From NCBI RefSeq assembly GCF_013823385.1, contig NZ_PNMA01000003.1:124001-188000 (forward strand): 64,000 nt of DNA, written 5' to 3'. The position numbers were made by a program, and so were the translations under genes. Below, piece by piece: positions 49,974 through 58,024 of this stretch (its first letter is position 1; every line of letters starts with the position of its first letter). The stretch is from Hyphomonas sp. (GTDB lineage Bacteria; Pseudomonadota; Alphaproteobacteria; Caulobacterales; Hyphomonadaceae). The notes under the pieces were generated by a model that saw nothing but the letters and a program-made list of their open reading frames with translations, did no database searches and had not been told where the DNA came from.

Positions 49974-50912
49974 ATGAGCGCAAAGACTCAGAGCATTGCG
50001 ATCGTCGGAGGAGGGGCCATGGGCTCCGTCTTCGCTGGTCTCTTTGCCGCCACCGGCCATGATCCCGTTGTCGTAAGCCGTCCTGGGGAGCACATTGAGG
50101 CCATTGCCGCCAAAGGCCTTCGCCTCGAAGGCGCCAGCGGGGACCGGACGGTTACGGTGCGTGCGTTTCAGGTGCCACCCAACGAAGCGTACGATCTCGT
50201 TATTCTTGCGGTAAAGGCTACCCAGGTGGCCAGCGCCCTCAAGGGGCTGGCTCCCATGGTCGGACGAGAAACCGTTATCCTCACCATGCAGAATGGTCTG
50301 GGCGCTGCAGATATGGTTACGGAATTCTTCGGGGCAGAGCGTGTGGCGGTGGGAATTGCGGCGGGTTTTGGGGCATCCGTTGTGTCTCCCGGTCACGCTC
50401 GCCATGCCGGGATGGGGGCCATTCAGATCGGGGCTTACGGAGCCCTTTCCGCCGACCGGATTTCGGCTATTGCGGAGCTCTGGCGCAGCGCAGGATTCAA
50501 TGCCGAAGCCACTGACGATATCGTCAGTATGCAGTGGGAAAAGCTGATCTGTAATGTTTCTTTCAGTGCGCCTTGCGCGATCTCAGGCCTCACGGTTGGG
50601 GCCGCCCTGGCCGATCCGGCCCTCGGCGAGGTCTGCATGGCCGCCGGCATCGAAGCCTGGGAGACTGCGCGCGCGGCCGGCGTGGCGCTCAGGGTCAGTG
50701 ACCCGGAGGCGCACATCCGGGCCTTTGCCGCGCGCGTGGCTGGCGCAAAGCCCTCCCTGTTGCAGGATCTGGAGGCGGGGCGCCCGACTGAAGTTGATTA
50801 TATCAACGGCGCCGTTCCCCGTGCGGCCGCCAGGATGGGCCGGACAGCGCCGGTGAACGGCGTGCTCACGGCCCTGGTGAAATCCCTGGAGGGTCGCCGG
50901 GCGAGCACCTGA
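49974..50912 (+). CDS. Ketopantoate reductase (PanE/ApbA) family oxidoreductase
   Basis: The protein is 312 aa. The NADP loop is IAIVGGGAMGSVFAGLFAATGHD, ILAVKATQVASAL and TMQNGLGAADMV follow the family, and the catalytic Lys is in SMQWEKLICNVSFSAPCA. The C-terminal helical domain has TEVDYINGAVPRAAARMGRTAPVN. Biosynthetic PanE is one option. Coupling 2 bp after a catabolic hydrolase, far from other pantothenate genes, suggests instead reduction of a 2-oxo or 3-oxo acid in degradation. Confidence 0.88.
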   Translation: MSAKTQSIAIVGGGAMGSVFAGLFAATGHDPVVVSRPGEHIEAIAAKGLRLEGASGDRTVTVRAFQVPPNEAYDLVILAVKATQVASALKGLAPMVGRETVILTMQNGLGAADMVTEFFGAERVAVGIAAGFGASVVSPGHARHAGMGAIQIGAYGALSADRISAIAELWRSAGFNAEATDDIVSMQWEKLICNVSFSAPCAISGLTVGAALADPALGEVCMAAGIEAWETARAAGVALRVSDPEAHIRAFAARVAGAKPSLLQDLEAGRPTEVDYINGAVPRAAARMGRTAPVNGVLTALVKSLEGRRAST

Positions 50913-50919
50913 CGAGTGC

Positions 50920-52080
50920 TCAGCCTGAAAGCTGATCGATATAGGGCCGCAGTTCCGGCTTGGCCTCCAGTCCAAAGCCAGGCTGCTCAGGTACGGCGAT
51001 CATTCCCTCCGTGATGGGAAGACCCGGCAGATAACCTCCGAAAGGCTGAAATACCGCAGGATAAGCTTCGCAGCCGCCAAGGTTCAGCCCCGCCACAATG
51101 TGCAGGTTCAAGAGATGCCCGCCATGGGGGTAAGCCATCGTCCGGCTGAAACCCGAAGCCTCCATCAGCGCGATCATCCCGGCATACTCCGTCAGCCCGT
51201 AGCTGAGGCCGGCATCCATCTGGAAAATATCGATGCCGGGCCGCATGCCGCCATGGCGCAGAAGGTTGCGCACGTCCGGAACGGAAAAGAGGTTTTCGCC
51301 CGTCGCCACCGGTCCCTGATAGGCTGCAATCACCTGCCGGTTCAGATCATAATCCAGCGGATCGCCCGCCTCCTCATACCAGCGCAGATGATAAGGCTTC
51401 AGCCGCTCTCCCAGAGAGATGGCGTCTTCCAGTCCAAACCGCCCGTTGGCGTCCACGCTGATGCAGCTTCCGGAGCCTGCCTGGTTTACCGCGGTCTCCA
51501 GCCGGGCAATATCCTCCTTTAACGGAACGCCGCCCACCTTCATCTTGAACTGGGTAAACCCCATTTCCTGATAGGCTTTCATTTCCTCGCGCAGCCTGTC
51601 TGCCCCGCCCTCAGGATAGTAATAACCACCCGCCGCATATACGCTGACCCTGTTATCGGGTATTCGCCCGAACGCCTTGGAGATGGTATTGGCCGCAGGC
51701 TGATCATCAAGCTTGGCCAGAAGATCCCATGCGGCGAGTTCTATTGTCGCTATGGCAGAGGCCCGGTCGCCATGACCGCCAGGCTTTTCGTCCTTCATGA
51801 GAACCTTGTAAAGCGCTGCGGGAGACAGGCTGCCATCGGCCCCGAGATAGGTATCGGGCGAAGCGGACATAACACGCGGAATGAGCCGCTCGCGGATAAT
51901 GCCGGATTGCGCAAAGCGGCCAATGGAATTGAACGCAAATCCTGTTACCGGCCGGCCATTGCGCATGACATCGCTTACAAGTGCCACCAGTGACACCGTA
52001 TGCCGCGAAAAATCCACCACAGCATTGGCGATATTGCCCGAAAGGCGCACCGGCATTTCCCGGACTTCGACAATCTTCAT
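50920..52080 (-). CDS. Enolase-superfamily enzyme (mandelate racemase/muconate lactonising type)
   Basis: The protein is 386 aa from the ATG at 52080 with GGAGGAG upstream. The N-terminal capping domain is followed by a TIM barrel. FTQFKMKVGGVPL carries the Lys-x-Lys acid/base motif. Metal ligands are Asp in ISVDANGRFGLE, Glu in LRWYEEAGDPLDYD and Glu in VATGENLF. SRTMAYPHGGHLLNLH carries His near the expected last catalytic strand. It should abstract a proton alpha to a carboxylate (dehydration, racemisation or cycloisomerisation). It is convergent with the PanE-like gene and divergent from the FMN reductase, with the cluster motif between. Confidence 0.92.
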   Translation of the reverse strand: MKIVEVREMPVRLSGNIANAVVDFSRHTVSLVALVSDVMRNGRPVTGFAFNSIGRFAQSGIIRERLIPRVMSASPDTYLGADGSLSPAALYKVLMKDEKPGGHGDRASAIATIELAAWDLLAKLDDQPAANTISKAFGRIPDNRVSVYAAGGYYYPEGGADRLREEMKAYQEMGFTQFKMKVGGVPLKEDIARLETAVNQAGSGSCISVDANGRFGLEDAISLGERLKPYHLRWYEEAGDPLDYDLNRQVIAAYQGPVATGENLFSVPDVRNLLRHGGMRPGIDIFQMDAGLSYGLTEYAGMIALMEASGFSRTMAYPHGGHLLNLHIVAGLNLGGCEAYPAVFQPFGGYLPGLPITEGMIAVPEQPGFGLEAKPELRPYIDQLSG

Positions 52081-52130
52081 CTGGCTCCTCCGATGGCGGC
52101 GCAAACAAGGCTTGAATGGATCGAAATAAG

Positions 52131-52147
52131 TAGCTAGCTAAGTAATA
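52131..52147. promoter_or_regulatory. Shared cluster motif, copy D (divergent enolase/FMN reductase promoter)
   Basis: TAGCTAGCTAAGTAATA lies between starts 52080 (minus) and 52191 (plus). It contains the palindrome TAGCTAGCTA. Confidence 0.45.
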
Positions 52148-52190
52148 TATGCCCATGCTTCTTCTTCGAGGCAATGCGCGGGAGTGAAGA

Positions 52191-52766
52191 ATGTCGGCCG
52201 TAAGGATACTTGTTTTAGCCGGCAGCGGGCGCGACGGGTCTTTCAACCAACGTCTGGCTGATGCCGCCGCCGCGCTTGCCGGCGCGCAGGGCGCTGAGGT
52301 CACTTCCATCCGGCTCGAAGAGTTCGATTTGCCCACATATTCGCACAGGCTGGAAATAACAGCGTTTCCCGAAAGTGCCCGCCGCCTGAAAACCCTCTTT
52401 GTCCAGCATGACGCCATTCTGATGGCATCGCCGGAATACAATGGATCCATCAGCTCACTGCTCAAGAATGCCATAGACTGGGTCTCGCGGCCCACCGATG
52501 GGGAAGGTCCTCTCGCGCTAAGCGCGTTCCGGGGCAAGGTTGCGGGCATCCTGTCAGCGTCTCCTGGCCCATATGGCGGTCTTCGCGGACTGATGCATCT
52601 GCGCCAGATCCTCGGCACGGTCCAGATGCTTGTCGTTCCGGAGCAGGCAGCCGTACCCTTTGCGGACCGCGCCTTCGACGGCAATGCGCTGGTTGATCCC
52701 GTCGCGCTTCAGGTTTTGCCATTGCTGGTGCAGCGCGTCATCAAGACTGCAGGATCGCTGAAATGA
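52191..52766 (+). CDS. NADPH-dependent FMN reductase
   Basis: The protein is 191 aa, flavodoxin-like. The FMN phosphate loop is VLAGSGRDGSFNQRLADAAA, and SPEYNGSISSLLKNAIDWVSR is the second FMN-binding segment of the NAD(P)H:FMN/quinone reductase family. It could supply reduced flavin to a monooxygenase or reduce quinones, though no monooxygenase gene is visible in the cluster. It overlaps the DUF2798 gene by 4 bp. Confidence 0.93.
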   Translation: MSAVRILVLAGSGRDGSFNQRLADAAAALAGAQGAEVTSIRLEEFDLPTYSHRLEITAFPESARRLKTLFVQHDAILMASPEYNGSISSLLKNAIDWVSRPTDGEGPLALSAFRGKVAGILSASPGPYGGLRGLMHLRQILGTVQMLVVPEQAAVPFADRAFDGNALVDPVALQVLPLLVQRVIKTAGSLK

Positions 52767-53032
52767 CGAACAAGGTGCCCGCCGCTTATTCTGGCGCCCG
52801 CTTCCGCCTGCCGCCAGGCTACGCGCCGTTCATGACATCGCTGCTTCTCTCCATTTTCATGTGCGCGTTCGTCTCCCTCGTCTCCACGATAAAAAGCGAA
52901 GGTATCACGCCAGGTCTTGTCAGCGCCTGGCTGAGTGCCTGGCTGATCAGCTGGCTGCTTGCCTTTCCGGTTGTCCTCGTCGTAATGCCCATCGTTCGCC
53001 GCCTCGTTCGCCTCATCTGCCGTCCGGTTTGA
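52763..53032 (+). CDS. DUF2798 two-helix membrane protein
   Basis: The protein is 89 aa. GYAPFMTSLLLSIFMCAFVSLVST and VSAWLSAWLISWLLAFPVVLVVMPIVRRL are two transmembrane helices in the arrangement of DUF2798. The family has no known function. The gene starts within the stop of the FMN reductase gene (ATGA), so the two are coupled. A thioredoxin-like gene follows 51 bp later. Confidence 0.82.
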   Translation: MTNKVPAAYSGARFRLPPGYAPFMTSLLLSIFMCAFVSLVSTIKSEGITPGLVSAWLSAWLISWLLAFPVVLVVMPIVRRLVRLICRPV

Positions 53033-53083
53033 CGGTCGCGGCTCGGGCGAGGGGCTTGCTGGAATGATGTTGGCACGAACAAT

Positions 53084-53884
53084 ATGATTGAAATTGGCCC
53101 CCTGGTTCTGGCAGCGGACCGCCTGATTGGCATCCTGCTTGTTTGGCTCTTTCTGACTGGCGCTGGGTTCATTGGGCGGCGCTTCGGCAAGGATCTCGGC
53201 CAGCTGGCGTGGAGCGCTGTGCTGATCGGTGTTGTGGCCGCCCACCTAGCTTTCGTCGCCCAGAACCATTCAGCCTATTTGGCCGAGCCCTGGGCAGTCC
53301 TGGCGGTCTGGCAGGGCGGCTTCACGCCATGGGCAGGGGTTCTGGCGGCGGCCGGTGTGGTGTTGATCGCAGGGAGAGGCCAACGCGCCTCTGTTATTCT
53401 GGCCGCAAGCGCGGGTCTTCTGTTTGCGGTTTATCAGGCTGCCAGCCTCACTCTTGAAACGCGCGAAAGAGCCCCGTTTCCACGGGACGTACAGATCGAG
53501 ACGCTTGAGCGAACACCGCTGCAGCTTGAAAGTCTTGGGGGAAGGCCCTTTGTCGTGAACCTCTGGGCCAGCTGGTGCGGCCCGTGCCGGCGGGAAATGC
53601 CGATGCTTGTCGAAGTCGCAGAAGCCTCGGCAACGCCCGTCCTGTTGATAAATCAGGGAGAGGACGCAGCCGTAATTCGAAACTTTCTCGAGAGGGAAGG
53701 CATCGTGTCGGGCATGATCCTGCTTGACCCGGATCAGGCGCTGTCTGCGGCCGTCGGATCAAGGGCTCTGCCGGCAACTCTTTTTGTCGATGCAGATGGA
53801 ATGATCCAGAAAATCCACATCGGCGAAATATCCAGAGCGGCGCTGATGAACGGAATTCGGGAGATTGAAACCTCGGCTAAGTGA
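53084..53884 (+). CDS. Membrane-anchored TlpA-type thioredoxin with Lgt-like N-terminal part
   Basis: The protein is 266 aa. Residues 1 to about 120 hold about four hydrophobic helices, including AEPWAVLAVWQGGFTPWAG, which resembles the WxGGxxxxG block of prolipoprotein diacylglyceryl transferase but is far shorter than that enzyme. Residues about 130-266 form a thioredoxin domain with active site NLWASWCGPCRREMPML and cis-Pro in SRALPATLFVDADG. It should reduce or isomerise disulfides on the periplasmic side. Whether the membrane part is a relict or a functional electron relay is open. Confidence 0.85.
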   Translation: MIEIGPLVLAADRLIGILLVWLFLTGAGFIGRRFGKDLGQLAWSAVLIGVVAAHLAFVAQNHSAYLAEPWAVLAVWQGGFTPWAGVLAAAGVVLIAGRGQRASVILAASAGLLFAVYQAASLTLETRERAPFPRDVQIETLERTPLQLESLGGRPFVVNLWASWCGPCRREMPMLVEVAEASATPVLLINQGEDAAVIRNFLEREGIVSGMILLDPDQALSAAVGSRALPATLFVDADGMIQKIHIGEISRAALMNGIREIETSAK

Positions 53885-53895
53885 ATTACTCCGGA

Positions 53896-56574
53896 TCAGG
53901 GTGGCTTCCCGCCCGACCAGGAAAGGCGCACATAGAGCAGCCCCCCATCGGTATCATAAGGCGCATTGCGGGAGTAAATCAGCCCTTTTGATTTCTGCAG
54001 GCCGGCTTCATCCGGATAGGTGTTGAAGAGGTTTTCCGCGCCGACGCGCAGGCGCCACTGATCGGTGAGGGCGTAGCTGATCGCGATATCGGCAAAGGCC
54101 TTCGCCCCGAACCTCTGCAGGCTGAGATTTTCGTCATCAGCATAATCTGACCAGGCGCCGCTCAGCCGTACGCGCCCTTCGAGCCGCCAGGCCCCATGAT
54201 CGAAGCTGGCGGTTGCCTGGGCCGAATGGGTCGGCAGGAATTCCTCAAACCGGCGCAGGCGCACGGGATTGGCCTGGAGCGACCCATTCAGAACCTTGAT
54301 CGTATTGTAGGTATAGGAGGCTTTGACGGCAATCTCACCGTTTGAGAGGGGCCGGCTGAACTGCGCCATCAGATCCAGCCCCTGCGTCCGGGTACGGAAG
54401 TCATTCTGAAAGAACGCCACTTCGGTAATGCTTTCCCCGCCCGGAACGCCGAGGGCTGTCAGCCGGGCACGTTCGTCGGAAGTAAGCGCGTAATTGTCAG
54501 ACAGAGTGAACCGGTCGTCGATTTCAATCTGATAGGCATCCACAGACAGGAACAGTTTGTCCGCCGGCGAGAAGACAAAACCGGCTGACAGGTTCTCCGA
54601 AACTTCCGGCCGCAAAGCTGTGATAGAGACATCCGGCCGCGTATTGAGAATGGCGGCGACCGGTCCGGTGGGTGAGAAGCGGCCCTGCGTAAACACGTCG
54701 AGCGTAAGCGCGCTGACGCCCTGCGAGGTGCGCTCACCGAATATCTGGCCAGGTGTCGGCGGGCGGAAGCCGGTAGACACCGTGGCGCGCAGGGCCGCGC
54801 CATTCCCCAGCGCATAGCGGGCGGAGATCTTGCCGGTGATCGCCTCGCCGAAGCCGGAATAGTCTTCATAGCGGGCGGCCATTCCGAGCTTCAGGCGCTG
54901 GGTAAGGTCTGACTCCAAATCGGCGTAGATTGCATGGCTTTCCTGATCGAAATCGCCCGCCTGAAGCGGGGTATAGCCGGGAAATCCATTGGAACCGGAA
55001 GTAAGCCCATCCGCCGCGCCGCTGCCGATGGCGTAAGACGCCGGATCACCGGCCCGGATCGTGTAAATCTCGCGGCGATATTCTGCGCCATAAGCAAGGG
55101 ACAAGGGCAATTGCCAGGCAAGGCTCTGGCGCAGATCGGCATTCACCGTATATTCAGTCTGCTGAAGGCCTCCGGTATTGAAGGCTGTTGGGCTTTCCGG
55201 TCCCATAGACGCGTTGATTGTGTCAAAGAGGAAATAGTCGATGCGGTTGCGCCCGAAGCCGGCGCTGATATCAAAATCCAGACGGTCGCCGATCTTCCGG
55301 TATCCTGCAAGGAGAGACCCGTCGCGGTAGTCCTGCCCGAATTGCGGCGTAAAGCCGTTGGGATACACGTCCGTCAGGGTGAAGCCCTCAAAGGCCTCCG
55401 TAGGGCCGTAAAGGCTCGCCGTTTCCGGGTGGCGCCAGTTGAAGTCGGACAGGCCGGCCCCCTGATTGTAATTCCCCTGCGCGTAGACCTCCCCGCTATC
55501 GTCCAGGCTATAGGTGAAATTCATCAGGCTGCGGATGTCCTCCCGCTCCGGCTGGCCCCAACGCTGAACCGGATTTCTCAGGATTGCTTCCGGATGTTCC
55601 TGCTGCCAGGCAAGGGCGTCTTCTCTCTGGCGGGCGCGAGAGGTTGGCGCGGCATGGCTGTACTCACTGGTAACGCGCAGCCGCGCGCCTTGCATTTCTG
55701 CGCCCCAGGCAACTCCCAGGCGAAACTGCTCGCCATCCCCATCCTGATACTGACTATGCTGGGTGAAGACATCAATGCCGTTCTCATCGCGGGTGATGAT
55801 ATTGATGATCCCTGCAATGGCATCTGCGCCATACTGGGCGGAGGCGCCATCCTTGAGGATTTCGATACGCTGGATCGCGCTGGCCGGGATCTGGGCGAGA
55901 TCAGGTGCCTGCGCGCCCTCGGGCCCCAGCAGAGCGGATTTGTGACGCCGTTTTCCATTGATGAGGACGAGGGTGTGGTCCGGCGCAAGATTGCGCAGCC
56001 GCGAGGGGCGCACATAGACATTGCCATCGCTGAGCGGCAGGCGCTGGGCGGTGAATGAGGGCACGAGTTGCGCGAGGATGTCGATCACATCGTCTGAGGC
56101 CGGCGCCATGATCTCCTGCGCGGGGAGAACCTCGATTGGCGCCATGCTTTCACTGAAGAGCGGGAGGTTGCGCGAACCGGTGACGACGATCGGGTCGAAG
56201 ACACGCAGGCTGTCCTCGGACTGTGGAAATCTGGGCGGCGCAACCGGTTTGATCTTCAGCGGGGCAGGGCGGGTTGCGGGCCGGGCATCCGTCTCTATGA
56301 CCCAAACGCCCTTGGTGCGGGACTGGTAGCGCAGCCCTGAGCCTTCCAGCAGGATGGCAAGGGCTTCTTCCACATTGCTGGCGCCGGTGATGCGGGGCGC
56401 CTGCCGGGCGCTGAGGTCGGGCGCATTGGCGATGATCACCAGCCCGGTTTCGGCTGCCAGTTGATTGAGCGCGTCCGCCAGCGGCTGGGCATCAACATTT
56501 ATGCCGCCCGGCGCCGCCAGAGCAGGGCCGGCAGCCAAGCAACTGAATGCGAAAGCCGCCAGGCTGCGGTGCAT
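53896..56574 (-). CDS. TonB-dependent receptor with N-terminal STN signalling domain
   Basis: The protein is 892 aa. A signal peptide is followed by an STN (secretin/TonB short) domain at residues about 22-100 (VDAQPLADALNQLAAETGLV...EEALAILLEGSGLRY). The plug has VLINGKRRHKSALLG and ILKDGASAQYGADAIAGIINI, and the barrel ends in YVRLSWSGGKPP. STN domains pass ligand occupancy to a FecR-type anti-sigma, and FecR and sigma genes lie 4-8 kb upstream on the same strand. It is a clear paralogue of the receptor at 58025-60457, which lacks STN. A signal-transducing role for this copy is inferred. Confidence 0.93.
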   Translation of the reverse strand: MHRSLAAFAFSCLAAGPALAAPGGINVDAQPLADALNQLAAETGLVIIANAPDLSARQAPRITGASNVEEALAILLEGSGLRYQSRTKGVWVIETDARPATRPAPLKIKPVAPPRFPQSEDSLRVFDPIVVTGSRNLPLFSESMAPIEVLPAQEIMAPASDDVIDILAQLVPSFTAQRLPLSDGNVYVRPSRLRNLAPDHTLVLINGKRRHKSALLGPEGAQAPDLAQIPASAIQRIEILKDGASAQYGADAIAGIINIITRDENGIDVFTQHSQYQDGDGEQFRLGVAWGAEMQGARLRVTSEYSHAAPTSRARQREDALAWQQEHPEAILRNPVQRWGQPEREDIRSLMNFTYSLDDSGEVYAQGNYNQGAGLSDFNWRHPETASLYGPTEAFEGFTLTDVYPNGFTPQFGQDYRDGSLLAGYRKIGDRLDFDISAGFGRNRIDYFLFDTINASMGPESPTAFNTGGLQQTEYTVNADLRQSLAWQLPLSLAYGAEYRREIYTIRAGDPASYAIGSGAADGLTSGSNGFPGYTPLQAGDFDQESHAIYADLESDLTQRLKLGMAARYEDYSGFGEAITGKISARYALGNGAALRATVSTGFRPPTPGQIFGERTSQGVSALTLDVFTQGRFSPTGPVAAILNTRPDVSITALRPEVSENLSAGFVFSPADKLFLSVDAYQIEIDDRFTLSDNYALTSDERARLTALGVPGGESITEVAFFQNDFRTRTQGLDLMAQFSRPLSNGEIAVKASYTYNTIKVLNGSLQANPVRLRRFEEFLPTHSAQATASFDHGAWRLEGRVRLSGAWSDYADDENLSLQRFGAKAFADIAISYALTDQWRLRVGAENLFNTYPDEAGLQKSKGLIYSRNAPYDTDGGLLYVRLSWSGGKPP

Positions 56575-56720
56575 TTTCCTCTCTCAGGCTCCAGCGGCCA
56601 GCGCCGCGCGCTTCACGCCGCTTTCAAGCGGCCAGGCATGACAGCAGGATGACAATGGCAGGCCATGGCTGCTTTTGCCTCGAAAGTGACGCCGGGCGGC
56701 AACACCTGCGCAGGCTGAAC

Positions 56721-58010
56721 TCAGGCCCTGAAAGCCTCGGCGGTTTCCACCAGCGCAGCAGCAAGACGGCTGCAATCATCCGCAGAGTTATAGAGAGCCG
56801 GAGTGATGCGCACGCAGGCCCCGCGGGCCAGACCGGTGCGATGGGTTGTAAAGATGCCATGCCGTTCGGCCAGATGCTCGACGATTGCCTGGTTGGCCTT
56901 TGTGGTGTCGTGCCCTGTCAGCCGCAAGGAGGTGATCCCCGCATGCAGGCGCGCATCGTCAGCCGTCAGGACATTGACGCCGGCAATGCCGCGCGCTTCG
57001 CGCACCCAAAGGTTCCGCAAATGAGCCAGGCGGGCCGCCTTGTTCTCCGGCCCGATCTCAAGATGGAAATCCAGCGCGTCGCCAAGCGTGAGGAAGGTCG
57101 CGAAGTTGGTCGTACCGGTGTGAACGCGGTGCTGGATGCCGCCGATGCCCTCGGGCAGTTCGGAAATGTCGGGCGATATTGCCTCAAGCCGGCTGCGCCG
57201 GATGTACATCAGCCCGGCGCCGAGGGGCGCGCCCATCCATTTGTGCAGGTTGAACCCGGCGAAATCGGCGCCAAGATCGTCAACTGTGAAAGTGGTCTGC
57301 CCCCAGGAATGGGCGGCATCCACAACGCAGTCCACCCCGCGCGCCCGTGCCAGCGCCGTAATTTCCCGGACCGGCACCTTCAGCCCGTTGCGGTGGCTGA
57401 TATGCGTGAGCAGGAGAAGCTTCACATCCCGATTGGCGTCGAGCGCAGCTTCGTAGAACGCCAGGATTTCGTCAAACCCTGCGGGTTCCGGCGCCTCCAG
57501 ACGCACGACGCGGCACTGATTGCGCAGCGCAAGGGATTCCATCGCTGTCTGGATGGAGTCGTAATCAATGTCGGCATACATCACGGCGTCGCCGGGCTGC
57601 AGCCGGTTATAGCCGCGCAGGATTGCCTGCAGGGCTTCCGTAGCGCCGCGGGTAAAGACAATCTCGTCTTCGCCGGCGCCAAGAAAGGCGGCCAGGCGGG
57701 CGCGAATGGGTTCCACGTCCTTGTAGAACTGGCGGCGCGCATACCAGGAGTTCTGCCGGTTCACATATTCTGTGTGGCGTTTGAAGGCCTCCAGCACCGG
57801 CCTTGCCATCAAGCCCCAATATCCATTCTCGAAATTGATGACCTCATTGGTCACTTCATACTGCGCGGCCACCTTGGCCCAATAGGCTTCGTCATCGGGA
57901 CGAACCGGTGAAGATTCCAGCGGAAGGGCCGCGCCGGTTCCCGAAACGGCCCCAAGGGCAGCCGCGCCAGCGGCTGCCCCCTTCAGGACCATGCGTCGTG
58001 TGATCGTCAT
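56721..58010 (-). CDS. Tat-exported class V aminotransferase-fold enzyme (isopenicillin N epimerase-like)
   Basis: The protein is 429 aa. The N-terminus TITRRMVLKGAAAGAAALGAV is a twin-arginine signal (RRMVLK), so the enzyme should reach the periplasm folded with its PLP. FTRGATEALQAILRG, CVVDAAHSWGQ (cofactor Asp) and FNLHKWMGAPLGAGLM (PLP Lys) are class V hallmarks of the isopenicillin N epimerase/EgtE-like branch. Possible reactions include racemisation or beta-elimination at amino acids or C-S bonds. It sits between two paralogous TonB receptors, 14 bp from the upstream one. It may process the imported compound in the periplasm. Confidence 0.9.
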   Translation of the reverse strand: MTITRRMVLKGAAAGAAALGAVSGTGAALPLESSPVRPDDEAYWAKVAAQYEVTNEVINFENGYWGLMARPVLEAFKRHTEYVNRQNSWYARRQFYKDVEPIRARLAAFLGAGEDEIVFTRGATEALQAILRGYNRLQPGDAVMYADIDYDSIQTAMESLALRNQCRVVRLEAPEPAGFDEILAFYEAALDANRDVKLLLLTHISHRNGLKVPVREITALARARGVDCVVDAAHSWGQTTFTVDDLGADFAGFNLHKWMGAPLGAGLMYIRRSRLEAISPDISELPEGIGGIQHRVHTGTTNFATFLTLGDALDFHLEIGPENKAARLAHLRNLWVREARGIAGVNVLTADDARLHAGITSLRLTGHDTTKANQAIVEHLAERHGIFTTHRTGLARGACVRITPALYNSADDCSRLAAALVETAEAFRA

Positions 58011-58024
58011 GGTGTCAGATTACC

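Noticed and set aside
50903-50921. GAGCAC/GTGCTC hairpin between the PanE-like and enolase-type genes
   Set aside because: It is a short 6-bp stem without T run that overlaps the stop codon; too weak to call a terminator.
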